From JAXDLH01 sp034666705 (GTDB taxonomy: Bacteria > Chloroflexota > UBA6077 > SHYK01), in assembly GCA_034666705.1 (NCBI GenBank), contig JAXDLH010000355.1, positions 1 through 27,275 of the forward strand: a stretch of 27,275 bases of DNA. The letters run 5' to 3'. Position numbers and translations under genes: made by a program. The notes beneath the pieces are model-generated. The model worked only from the letters and a program-made list of their open reading frames with translations, was not told where the DNA came from and searched no databases. Below are positions 9,081 to 16,084 of this stretch, piece after piece. The number at the start of each line of letters is the position of its first letter. Position 1 is the first letter of the stretch.

Positions 9081-9724
9081 TGCAATATCCCGGTAAGCAT
9101 GGCGAGCCAGCTCTGAAGAACGGGGAGCGCAGCACCGGGACTGCCTGGCTCCGGCCGCGCGGGCGGTCTGGGAGCCGAGGCGCCGGTGGGCGGGGCTGCA
9201 GACGTTGCCGTCGCTGAGGGGCGCGACCCGCCGCGCGACGAGGCCAGGATCCGCTGGCCGGTCGGCGTGACGTCGGCTCCGGAGGCGTTCAAGGGTTGAA
9301 GCTCGTCGGCGCGGACCATGCCGAGCCGTTGGGCCGCCTGGGACTCCACCCAGGTGAGCGAGCGTCGCTCGGCGAGCTGGAACTGGAGCTGCTGGTTCTT
9401 GGCGATCCAACCATCGCGCTCCTGCTCTAGCCGTTGCAGCTCGTAGCCGGCAGTCGCCACCGAGCTGACCTGGACGAGGTACATGCTGACGGCTGCCGTC
9501 GCGAAGAGGATGGCCAGGCCAACCCAGCTCGCGGCAAGCGACGACCGCGCGCGGATCGTTTCACGCGTCGGCAGCGCCGGCGCTGCCAGTCCCATTCGAG
9601 ACGAACGGGACGGCGGGCCCGCTTGCGCTGCGCCTTTTGCAGAGCGAGCTCCGGGGATCGCGGCGGGGGCTGCTGCGCGTCCCAGGGCAGGCTGGTGCGC
9701 TCCAGGGCGCGCAATCGCAGCCAT
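9077..9724 (-). CDS. ftsL: FtsL-like bitopic septum protein
   Basis: The 215-residue product has a basic, Ala/Pro-rich cytoplasmic N-terminus (1-62) and one membrane segment (about 64-86). A short coiled coil follows (about 93-121), then the AAQRLGM motif near 130-136 that is typical of FtsL/DivIC proteins. From about 150 on, a Pro/Ala/Ser-rich low-complexity region runs to the C-terminus. FtsL acts as a scaffold linking FtsQ and FtsB/DivIC with the FtsW-FtsI synthase. The assignment rests on topology and on the position between rsmH and ftsI, because sequence conservation in this family is low. The ATG overlaps the rsmH stop as TAATG. The protein is about twice the usual FtsL length because of both extensions. 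Confidence 0.8.
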   Translation of the reverse strand: MAAIARPGAHQPALGRAAAPAAIPGARSAKGAAQAGPPSRSSRMGLAAPALPTRETIRARSSLAASWVGLAILFATAAVSMYLVQVSSVATAGYELQRLEQERDGWIAKNQQLQFQLAERRSLTWVESQAAQRLGMVRADELQPLNASGADVTPTGQRILASSRGGSRPSATATSAAPPTGASAPRPPARPEPGSPGAALPVLQSWLAMLTGILH

Positions 9725-10665
9725 TACAGTCGCTCCGCGACGCGGAGGCGCGCACTGCGGCTCCGGGGATTGGCGGCGATCTCCGCCGGGCTCGGCGTGA
9801 CCGGCCGGTTCGTGAGGATGCGCACAACTCTCGGGGCCGCTTCCGGCTCGACGGGCAGCCCCCGCGGCTGCTCCACCTGCTCACGCCCAGCCAGCCGCCG
9901 CATGACGGTCTTGACGATGCGGTCCTCCAGCGAGTGGAACGAAATCACCGCAACCCGGCCGCCCACCCGCAGCAGGGCGATCGCCTGGGGCAGTGCCTCG
10001 GTGAGCGCTTCGAGCTCCTCGTTCACGGCGATGCGCAGCGCCTGAAACGTCTGCGTGGCCGGGTGCAATTTTTTGCCGTGGCGGCCGCCAACGGCCCGGG
10101 TCACGAGGCCCGCGAGGTCGCCGGTCGTCGCGATTGGGCCGTGCTCGCGACTCGCTACGACCTCGCGGGCGATACGGCGTGCCTGCGGCTCCTCGCCATA
10201 GCGCCGGAGCAACTGCTCGATCTCCTCGGTCGAGGCGGTGGCGAGCAGCTCGGCAGCCGTGATGCCTCGCGTGGTGTCGTAGCGCATGTCGAGCGGTGCG
10301 TCGTGCATGAAGCTGAAGCCCCGATCGGTCGCGTCGATCTGCCGCGAGGAGAAGCCAAGGTCCATCAACACCCCGTCGGCAGGTGGGAAGCCGGCGGTGC
10401 CGGCGATATCGGCCAGGTGGCGGAAATTGCTATGGACCACCTCTGCCCGGGTACCGAAAGGCGCCAGGCGGGCGCGGGCGGTGGCGATCGCCTCCGGGTC
10501 GGCGTCGAGGGCGAGCAAGCGGCCGTCGGGCGCCGTGCGCTCCAGGAGCTGAACGCTGTGGCCGCCGCCGTTGACGGTGCAGTCGACAAAGGCACCCCCC
10601 GGCTCGGCGGCAAGCCAGGTCATGGTCTCGGTCGCGAGGACGGGTATATGGATGAGCTCTGCCAT
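9724..10665 (-). CDS. rsmH: 16S rRNA (cytosine(1402)-N(4))-methyltransferase RsmH
   Basis: RsmH (MraW) methylates C1402 of 16S rRNA with S-adenosylmethionine, tuning the ribosomal P site. The 313-residue protein starts MAELIHIPVLATE and has the SAM-binding loop DCTVNGGGHS at 28-37. LALDADPEAI near 51-60 and LMDLGFSSRQID match the family, as does the later FHSLEDRIVK motif. The ATG at 10665 is two bases after the mraZ stop, and the gene ends in a TAATG junction with the ftsL-like gene. The open frame continues upstream, but there it lies out of register with the real mraZ gene. Confidence 0.97.
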   Translation of the reverse strand: MAELIHIPVLATETMTWLAAEPGGAFVDCTVNGGGHSVQLLERTAPDGRLLALDADPEAIATARARLAPFGTRAEVVHSNFRHLADIAGTAGFPPADGVLMDLGFSSRQIDATDRGFSFMHDAPLDMRYDTTRGITAAELLATASTEEIEQLLRRYGEEPQARRIAREVVASREHGPIATTGDLAGLVTRAVGGRHGKKLHPATQTFQALRIAVNEELEALTEALPQAIALLRVGGRVAVISFHSLEDRIVKTVMRRLAGREQVEQPRGLPVEPEAAPRVVRILTNRPVTPSPAEIAANPRSRSARLRVAERL

Positions 10666-10667
10666 CG

Positions 10668-11099
10668 TCAGATCCCAAGGTTGAACAGGTGCTCGGCCAA
10701 TTGCGCGCTCTGGTCCTCGGCGAGCGACCGCTCTGTTTGCCAGTTGGTGCGACTCCAGATCTCGACCCGATTCAGCAGGCCGACGAAGACGACGCTGTCG
10801 CGAAGCTCGGCGTAGTCGCGCAAGAACCCGGGCAGCACGACGCGGCCGAGCCGGTCTGGCTCCGCGTCCATCGCCCCGGCGAAGATCAGCCGGTGGATGC
10901 GGCGCGTGTCCGCATTCATCAGGGAGAGCTGGGCGAGCTTCTGGGAGATCGAGCGCCATTCGTCCATCGGCCAGATGAAGAGACAGCGCTCCAGGCCCCG
11001 CGTGATGACGAGCCCGTCGGCGAGACCGGCGCGGAACTTGGCCGGGACCGCAATGCGGCCCTTGTCGTCCAGCGCATGCTCGAACTCGCCGAGGAACAT
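10668..11099 (-). CDS. mraZ: Transcriptional regulator MraZ
   Basis: MraZ is a small DNA-binding protein with two AbrB/SpoVT-type swapped-hairpin domains that form a ring and repress the dcw operon. The 143-residue sequence begins MFLGEFEHALDDKGRIAVPAKFR, the MraZ hallmark. The second copy of the fold reads DRLGRVVLPGFLRDYA near 81-96. It is the first gene of the cell wall operon. The ATG at 11099 follows a GGTGGA element that is both the likely ribosome binding site and the last GTGG box of the upstream array, so MraZ probably controls itself and everything downstream. Confidence 0.96.
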   Translation of the reverse strand: MFLGEFEHALDDKGRIAVPAKFRAGLADGLVITRGLERCLFIWPMDEWRSISQKLAQLSLMNADTRRIHRLIFAGAMDAEPDRLGRVVLPGFLRDYAELRDSVVFVGLLNRVEIWSRTNWQTERSLAEDQSAQLAEHLFNLGI

Positions 11100-11109
11100 C
11101 AGCCGTTAT

Positions 11110-11167
11110 CCACCGTGCCGCCCACTTTTCCCCACACTTTTCCACTCGACCCCACTCAGCGCCCCAC
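11110..11167 (-). promoter_or_regulatory. Six-box GTGG array, probable MraZ operator
   Basis: Read on the minus strand, GTGG begins at 11167, 11155, 11145, 11135, 11125 and 11113. The middle four boxes are exactly 10 bp apart and the outer two are 12 bp away. MraZ in other bacteria binds tandem TGGG-type repeats with a 5 bp spacer, giving a 10 bp period, just upstream of mraZ. The array begins next to the -10 element and reaches to within about ten bases of the mraZ start, so bound MraZ should block both transcription and the ribosome binding site. Confidence 0.82.
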
Positions 11168-11196
11168 ATTGTAGGCCCGGACGCTGCGTCTCTCAA
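11168..11196 (-). promoter_or_regulatory. Sigma70-type promoter of the dcw operon
   Basis: On the minus strand the -35 element TTGAGA (11196-11191) and the -10 element TACAAT (11173-11168) are separated by 17 bp. The predicted transcript would begin near 11161, inside the GTGG box array, giving a leader of about 60 bases before mraZ. Confidence 0.7.
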
Positions 11197-11502
11197 TTGG
11201 CAAGACCGGGGTTACGCGCTGGATCGCGCGTTTCGCGCGGTGTGTGAGCGAACTGTGATCAGCGGCCCGGTGGCACGCCAAAAGATGGCCCTGCTTCGGA
11301 GGCCGGCCTTCACGGCCGCAGTCATCCATTACCCGACCATGGATGGCATACGCATAGCGGGTCCGTCATAGAGATGGAGGCAGGAGGGCCAAGGTGCGCA
11401 GAAAACACGAATCGGTAGGCCGCGGCCGCAGAATGACCCGTTCGTAGGGTCCTGGGTTATTACTGGCGACCGGTCAGGCAGTACTGCGTGACCGGTCCTT
11501 CC
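11197..11502. other. Gene-free stretch with several inverted repeats
   Basis: No coding region is supported here. The stretch lies between the end of the zinc-ribbon gene and the mraZ promoter. Inverted repeats seen are GCGCG/CGCGC around 11226-11238, GGCC-TTCAC-GGCC near 11307-11316 and CATCCAT/ATGGATG at 11323-11329 and 11339-11345. GACCC/GGGTC lies at 11435-11451, and a long palindrome at 11469-11496. The density of stems would fit a structured RNA, but I recognise no known family and cannot tell which strand would be transcribed. Confidence 0.4.
11469..11496. repeat. 28 bp near-perfect palindrome after the zinc-ribbon gene
   Basis: The arms ACCGGTCA (11469-11476) and TGACCGGT (11489-11496) enclose the palindrome GCAGTACTGC, with a G opposite G at the two joints. 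It starts six bases beyond the stop codon of the zinc-ribbon gene. On that transcript it would form a strong hairpin without a following U tract, so it could be a transcript-end stabiliser, a non-canonical terminator or a protein-binding palindrome. Confidence 0.55.
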
Positions 11503-12225
11503 CTACCCGAGCGGGACGTAGAAGATGCGGCCGCAGGAGTTGCAGGTAACGAGATCGTTGCCGATACGGGCGCGCTGCTCCTCATTGGGAGTCAAGGTCA
11601 CGCGACACGCCTGGCAGGTGCGCTGGTGAACCGTGGCGACCGCACTGCCGCCTTTTTGCCGCCGCAACGTGTCGTACGTGCTGCGAGCTGCTGCATCTAC
11701 CGCCTGCGCCGCGCTCGACCGCTGCGCCTGAAGCGTCTCGACCGCCCGTTGCGCGGCGGCGAGGCGCGCTTTGGCTTGCTCTTGCGCCGCGAGCCATGCC
11801 CGCTGCTCGCGCACGTAGGCCGTCTCCAGCTCTTTTTGGCGATTGGTCGCCCGCTCGAGCTGGTCGAGCACGCCGAGGAGCTCATCCTCCACTGTGTTCA
11901 ACTGCCGCTTGTCCTGCGCGACCTCATGGGAGAGATTCTCGAGCTCCTTCGCGATCCGGACGGATCCGCCATAGAGCTTGCCTTCGTCGGCCGCAATCTT
12001 GGCGCGGTGCTGTTCTGCCTGCAGCTCCAGGTCCTGTTGCTGAGTCTGGAGGGCCCGCACCGCAGTGCGCGCCGCGCCGACCTGCCTCGCGCGATCGTCG
12101 ACAGCGCGCCGCTCGCCGATCTCCGCCGTGAGCTTGGCGATCTGCGCCTGTGCCGCATCGCTCTGGCTATCGATCTCCTGGAGATTATGAAGCAGGTCGA
12201 TCTTGCGCACGGTAACCTCGTTCAT
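11503..12225 (-). CDS. Coiled-coil protein with C-terminal C4 zinc ribbon (DUF164/zf-RING_7 family)
   Basis: The 240-residue protein is almost entirely charged, Gln/Ala-rich coiled coil from about 5 to 180. It ends in a zinc ribbon with Cys pairs C204-x2-C207 and C228-x2-C231, followed by GRIFYVP. This layout is the widespread family annotated as a C4-type zinc ribbon domain protein, usually suggested to bind nucleic acid; its molecular role is not established. The ATG at 12225 follows the PIG-L gene by 68 bases on the same strand, so the two may be cotranscribed. A strong palindrome lies right behind its stop. Confidence 0.88.
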   Translation of the reverse strand: MNEVTVRKIDLLHNLQEIDSQSDAAQAQIAKLTAEIGERRAVDDRARQVGAARTAVRALQTQQQDLELQAEQHRAKIAADEGKLYGGSVRIAKELENLSHEVAQDKRQLNTVEDELLGVLDQLERATNRQKELETAYVREQRAWLAAQEQAKARLAAAQRAVETLQAQRSSAAQAVDAAARSTYDTLRRQKGGSAVATVHQRTCQACRVTLTPNEEQRARIGNDLVTCNSCGRIFYVPLG

Positions 12226-12293
12226 TCAGCGAAAAATTGGTGCAGATCGATCTGGCACATGGCATGCTAGGGAGCTGGGCCAGTGTCGTCACT

Positions 12294-13007
12294 TCAGTTC
12301 AATCGAAGGAGCTTGAAACCCTCGGCGTAGGCTAGGCCGTGCGGCTCGCCGACCTCGCGGGCCCGCGCTAGACGGCGCTGACGGCGTTCCTCGGTATCGC
12401 CGTCCGGCCGGAGCTGGCTCGCGTGCGCGGCCGCGGCGCCGAGCTTCTTGTCGAGTACGTCGCTGATGTCGATCCACACGTCGGGCTCGGCGGTGCCGAA
12501 CAGGTAGACCTCGTAGACACGTGAGATGTCGAGGCCATCCGTAAGCTGCTCCGGGAAAAAGAGGTGATCGCGAGCGGCGATGATGGCGTCGAGCGCGGCC
12601 GTGCCGACGGCCCGGTGGTCCGGGTGCATCTGGTAGGGTCGCCACGGGTCGAAGGTCATCACGACGTTGGCGCGTACCTCGCGAATCACGCGGCATACCT
12701 GGCCGCGCAGCGTGAGGTTAACCTCTACCTCGCCGTCGTTGTAGCGGAGGAAGTGGCAACTGGAGACGCCGAGTCGGTGAGCTGCCTCACGCTGCTCCGC
12801 CTCGCGGATCTCGGTGAGCCGCTCAGGCGTCATATCGCGATCGTGCGTGCCCTTATTGCCGCTGGTGACCGAGAGATAGTGCACCTCATGGCCGTCGGCG
12901 ATGAAGCGCGCGACCGTGCCGCTCGACCCGAAGTCGACGTCATCGGGGTGTGCCTGGATTGCGAGCACCACCCGGTGCGTCCCTTCGGCCAACCCCCGCT
13001 GCTCCAT
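12294..13007 (-). CDS. PIG-L family zinc-dependent N-acetylglucosaminyl deacetylase
   Basis: The 237-residue protein belongs to the LmbE/PIG-L family, which removes N-acetyl groups from GlcNAc glycosides. The zinc and catalytic motif AHPDD is at 19-23 and the second metal motif HPDH at 128-131, giving the ligand set H20, D23 and H131. VTSGNKGTHD near 48-57 is family-typical. ATG at 13007 is chosen over the adjacent GTG because GGAGGA lies six bases upstream. It follows the glycosyltransferase gene by 25 bases. A GT4 transferase plus a PIG-L deacetylase is the arrangement of the first two steps of mycothiol (MshA, MshB) and bacillithiol (BshA, BshB) synthesis. The real substrate cannot be read from sequence alone. 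Confidence 0.9.
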   Translation of the reverse strand: MEQRGLAEGTHRVVLAIQAHPDDVDFGSSGTVARFIADGHEVHYLSVTSGNKGTHDRDMTPERLTEIREAEQREAAHRLGVSSCHFLRYNDGEVEVNLTLRGQVCRVIREVRANVVMTFDPWRPYQMHPDHRAVGTAALDAIIAARDHLFFPEQLTDGLDISRVYEVYLFGTAEPDVWIDISDVLDKKLGAAAAHASQLRPDGDTEERRQRRLARAREVGEPHGLAYAEGFKLLRLN

Positions 13008-13032
13008 CACACTTCCTCCCGACGACCCGGCG

Positions 13033-14346
13033 TCATTGTTGCAAGACCGTCGCCGGCGGTGCCCCTGTGCTCTGCTCGCGGATCAGGTCCTCGTAGAGCC
13101 CCACCAGTTGCCGTGCCACGTGCTGCCAGCCGAACGTGGCAGCCCGCTCCCGCGCCGCCACGCCCAACCGCGCCCGCAGATCAGGCTGGGTGAGGATCTC
13201 GGCAATGCGGGCCGCATACAAGGCCGGCTCACGTGCATGGATCAGATACCCGGTTTCGCCATCCTGCACGGTGGTTTGCAACCCGCCGACCCGCGCGGCC
13301 ACGACGGGCGTGCCACACGCCATCGACTCGACCGCCACCAGCCCGAACGATTCGTAGGTCGAGGGCATCACGGTCACGTCAGCCGCTTGATAGTACTGCG
13401 GAAGCGCCTCGTGCTCCACCGCGCCCACCCAGCGGACGAACTCCGCCACCCCAAGATCCTGGGCGAGGGCATGCAGTCGCTCGATCTCCCGCGCCTGCGG
13501 GTCGTCACCGCCAGTTGGCCGGCCCCCGACGATCACCACCCGAAACGGCGGCAGGATGCCCGCCAACACCCGGGGTGCCAGCAGTGCGGCGGCGTGCAGC
13601 AGCACGTCGATCCCCTTCAATTGTTGAATGCGGCCGACGAACAAAATGACCGCCTCGTCGCTCCAACCGAGGGCGCGCCGCGCGGCGGTGGCGGAGCCCG
13701 CATGAAAGGTGCGGACGTCGACACCGCAGGGCACAATCGTAATGCGGCCGGTGTCCGCATCGTAATATTGCTCGAGGTGGTCGCTATCGGTGATCGTCGA
13801 GGCCACGACCCGGTCGGCCGTCGCCACGGTCATCCGCTCGATGCCCACCCGGACGTCGCTCTCCGTTTCATCCGGGCCGAGCGACACCTGGTTCTTCAAC
13901 TCGGCCAGCGTGTGGAACATTGCCACCATTGGCACCTGCCACACGTTCTTGAAGTACCCGCTGACCCGGCCCGAGAGCCAGTAGTGGCTGTGCACGACGT
14001 CGTAGCTCAGCTCCTCATTGCGGATGAAGTCGCGCATGTTGCAGATGAACTCGGGCAGATAGCCGACGACGTCCTCCTTCGGGAGGTATCGCGGCGGGCC
14101 TGCGTCAATGTGGATCACCCGGGCGTGTTCGGCAAAGGGCACGACGGTGGCGTCGTCGGTGCCATGATCGTCGGGGCCCTGGCGGCGGGTAAAGATGTCG
14201 ACCTGCACGCCGAGCTCGCTGAGGTAGCGGCTCACTTCGCGGATGTAGATGTTCATGCCGCCGGTCTCCCAGGCTCCAGGCGGGGCGAGGGGGCAGGCGT
14301 GGACACTGATCGTCGCCACACGCAGCGGCGTGCCGATGCCGCTCAA
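13033..14346 (-). CDS. GT4-family glycosyltransferase, MshA/BshA-like
   Basis: This is a 437-residue GT-B fold retaining glycosyltransferase using a nucleotide sugar. The N-terminal nucleotide-sugar family motif TGGMNIYIREVSRYLSELG is at 28-46. The C-terminal half has FVGRIQQLKG and the EX7E donor motif in YESFGLVAVESMACGTPVV. The N-terminal block resembles MshA and sucrose-phosphate synthase relatives. The open frame runs upstream through the tRNA gene, so a later start is needed. TTG at 14346 is preferred because GGAG lies six bases upstream, and GTG at 14319 is the alternative. The PIG-L deacetylase follows in the same direction, suggesting a two-step glycoside pathway. No cysteine ligase (MshC or BshC) is present in the window. 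Confidence 0.88.
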   Translation of the reverse strand: MSGIGTPLRVATISVHACPLAPPGAWETGGMNIYIREVSRYLSELGVQVDIFTRRQGPDDHGTDDATVVPFAEHARVIHIDAGPPRYLPKEDVVGYLPEFICNMRDFIRNEELSYDVVHSHYWLSGRVSGYFKNVWQVPMVAMFHTLAELKNQVSLGPDETESDVRVGIERMTVATADRVVASTITDSDHLEQYYDADTGRITIVPCGVDVRTFHAGSATAARRALGWSDEAVILFVGRIQQLKGIDVLLHAAALLAPRVLAGILPPFRVVIVGGRPTGGDDPQAREIERLHALAQDLGVAEFVRWVGAVEHEALPQYYQAADVTVMPSTYESFGLVAVESMACGTPVVAARVGGLQTTVQDGETGYLIHAREPALYAARIAEILTQPDLRARLGVAARERAATFGWQHVARQLVGLYEDLIREQSTGAPPATVLQQ

Positions 14347-14420
14347 CGGCGGCTCCGGCGAAGGGCACAGCAAACCAGGAGAGGCATCCGGGGGACTCCA
14401 GAGCGGACGGAGCGTACAGG

Positions 14421-14492
14421 TAGGCCCGGAAGGAGTCGAACCTTCGACATGTCGCTTATAAGGCGACTGCTCTGCCGCTGAGCTACGGGCCC
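14421..14492 (-). tRNA. tRNA-Ile, anticodon UAU
   Basis: The 72-base cloverleaf folds completely. The acceptor stem is GGGCCCG with CGGGCCU (one terminal G-U pair) and the D arm is GCUC/GAGC. The anticodon stem is GUCGC/GCGAC around the loop CUUAUAA, and the T arm is GAAGG/CCUUC around UUCGACU. The variable loop is AUGUC, the discriminator base is A and CCA is not encoded. Positions 34-36 read UAU, so it should decode AUA isoleucine codons. Confidence 0.95.
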
Positions 14493-14503
14493 AGGCGTCG
14501 TTG

Positions 14504-14509
14504 AGTATA
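14504..14509 (-). promoter_or_regulatory. Probable -10 element for the tRNA gene
   Basis: TATACT on the minus strand lies 11 bases before the tRNA 5' end, so transcription would start a few bases ahead of the mature tRNA. No convincing -35 hexamer is found at 16-18 bp. The glycosyltransferase gene downstream may share this transcript. Confidence 0.4.
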
Positions 14510-14548
14510 CCATCGGCTTTTTCGTCTATTAGCCCGGCCCCAGTCAAA

Positions 14549-14578
14549 TTGACAGCCGCGCGCTCCGCCAACTAGCAT
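14549..14578 (+). promoter_or_regulatory. Probable sigma70 promoter for the CNNM/CBS gene
   Basis: A consensus -35 TTGACA (14549-14554) is followed after 18 bp by TAGCAT (14573-14578). It points at the membrane protein gene starting at 14633. The -35 lies in GTCAA-A-TTGAC, a small inverted repeat at 14543-14553. Confidence 0.5.
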
Positions 14579-14632
14579 TACGATTGCAGGCTGGGAGCGC
14601 ATAGGCGGCTCCAATGAGCGCCTGCGGTGCAC

Positions 14633-15988
14633 ATGGACGTAGGCTTACGCCTGGCGGCGGTCCTTGCGATCATCGCTATCCAGGCCTTCTTTGTAGCTGC
14701 CGAGTTCGCGCTCGTCTCCGCGCGCCGAACTCGGATCGAGCAGCTTGCCGCGCGCGGCAACCGCGCCGCGATCGCGGTGCGCCGGGCCATGGACGACCCC
14801 ACCCGCTACATCTCGGCATGCCAGGTCGGCATTACGGTGTCGAGCCTTGCCCTCGGCTGGATTGGCGAGGCGACCATCGCCGAGCTGATCGAGCCGGCGC
14901 TCGCGCTGATCATTCCGGACCAGATCGTCGGCCTGACCGTGCACATGATCGCCGTGCCGATTGCGTTCTTGATCATCACCTTTCTGGATATCAGCCTGGG
15001 CGAGCTGGTGCCCAAGATGATCGCGCTGCAGAAGGCCGAAGCCACGGTGCTCATAGCCATCCGGCCGAACGAGCTCATCGGCGTCATCTTCCGTCCCTTC
15101 ATCGCCGTCCTCTATTGGTTCACCGGCCGGGTCCTTAGTCTGTTCGGCATGCGCTGGGAGGCGGAGGCGAGCCAGGCATATACCACCGAGGACCTGAAGA
15201 TGCTGATCCAGTCGAGTCGCACGGCAGGCGCGCTGCAGCCGGATCCCGACCGGATCCTCGAGCGCACCCTCGACTTCGCCCAGCGGTCCGCGCACCACAT
15301 CATGGTCCCGCGCACCGAGATGGTGGCGGTGCCGGCCGAGGTGACCCTCGAACAGCTCGCCGAGCTCATGGAACACCATCAGTTCTCGCAGTACCCGGTG
15401 TACAAGGGCAGCACCGACAATATTATTGGCGTGCTGCTGGCGAAGCGGCTGGCCGCAGCGCTCGCCGAGCGGACACCGGGTAACGGCAGCGCCCCCTTTG
15501 ACGTTCGCTCGTACATGATCATTCCGTTGTTCGTGCCAGAATCGATGCGGGCGCACAAGCTGCTGGCAGAGATGAAGCGGGCGCGCAGCCACGTCGCGAT
15601 TGTGCTGGACGAGTACGGGGTGACGGCCGGCCTTGTTACGCTGCGCGACATCCTCGATATGATTGCGGGCGAGGTTCGCGACGTGAACGAGCAAGCCCCG
15701 TCGTTGGTGTACGAGCCCGACGGGTCGGCACTTGTTGACGGGTTAATGCTGCTGCCGGACGTGGAGGCGGAGTTCGGCGTGCGGTTCGACGAGGAGGATT
15801 ACGACACCCTGGGAGGCCTGATCTTCGGTAAGCTTGGCCGGCGACCGGCGATCGGCGACCGTGTCGAAGTTGCAGGGCTCACGCTCACCGTTGAAGAGAT
15901 GGATGGGCTCCGCGTCGCGCGTGTCCGGGTGGAACCGCGCGAGGGAGCAGTCGTCGTGCCAAGCCAGGCGGCGCAGGCCTCGGGTTGA
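14633..15988 (+). CDS. CNNM/HlyC-CorC family membrane protein with CBS pair
   Basis: This 451-residue inner-membrane protein belongs to the family annotated as hemolysin-like or CNNM transporter domain proteins, relatives of CorB/CorC and YfjD involved in Mg2+ or cation homeostasis. The CNNM (DUF21) domain with four hydrophobic segments spans about 1-175 and contains FFVAAEFALVSARRTRI near 19-35 and SLGELVPKMIALQ near 121-133. Two CBS domains follow (about 218-345) with MVPRTEM, YPVYKG and VLDEYGVTAGLVTLRDI. The C-terminal CorC_HlyC domain spans about 360-435 with YDTLGGLIFGKLGRRPAIGD. ATG at 14633 is chosen; a GTG two codons earlier is possible and neither has a clear ribosome binding site. 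The gene stands alone behind its own promoter. Confidence 0.92.
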   Translation: MDVGLRLAAVLAIIAIQAFFVAAEFALVSARRTRIEQLAARGNRAAIAVRRAMDDPTRYISACQVGITVSSLALGWIGEATIAELIEPALALIIPDQIVGLTVHMIAVPIAFLIITFLDISLGELVPKMIALQKAEATVLIAIRPNELIGVIFRPFIAVLYWFTGRVLSLFGMRWEAEASQAYTTEDLKMLIQSSRTAGALQPDPDRILERTLDFAQRSAHHIMVPRTEMVAVPAEVTLEQLAELMEHHQFSQYPVYKGSTDNIIGVLLAKRLAAALAERTPGNGSAPFDVRSYMIIPLFVPESMRAHKLLAEMKRARSHVAIVLDEYGVTAGLVTLRDILDMIAGEVRDVNEQAPSLVYEPDGSALVDGLMLLPDVEAEFGVRFDEEDYDTLGGLIFGKLGRRPAIGDRVEVAGLTLTVEEMDGLRVARVRVEPREGAVVVPSQAAQASG

Positions 15989-16028
15989 GATCACACCTGA
16001 CAGACCAAGAGCTACGTATTCACTCTGA

Positions 16029-16068
16029 TATGATCGCAAAGTGAGCACGACGCAACGGCGGGTCGTGC
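16029..16068 (+). promoter_or_regulatory. LysR gene leader: -10 element and inverted repeat
   Basis: TATGAT at 16029-16034 is a plausible -10 without an obvious -35. Just downstream GCACGAC (16045-16051) and GTCGTGC (16062-16068) form 7 bp inverted arms with a 10-base spacer, ending six bases before the ribosome binding site. The half-site recurs in a palindrome at 16111-16126, so this is a candidate operator. Confidence 0.4.
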
Positions 16069-16084
16069 AGTGCGGGAGGACCTC

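Noticed and set aside
11197..11502. RNase P RNA, which is sometimes found near zinc-ribbon genes
   Set aside because: The conserved GAGGAAAGTCC-type 5' element and the paired 3' element are not seen on either strand, and the stretch is shorter than a usual RNase P RNA.
12901..14481. A 526-residue plus-strand frame opposite the glycosyltransferase
   Set aside because: It overlaps the firmly identified GT4 gene and the tRNA, and its sequence is His/Arg-rich without motifs.
14421..14571. Upstream extension of the glycosyltransferase frame through the tRNA
   Set aside because: The extra residues are encoded by the tRNA gene itself, and GGAG six bases before TTG 14346 marks a better start.
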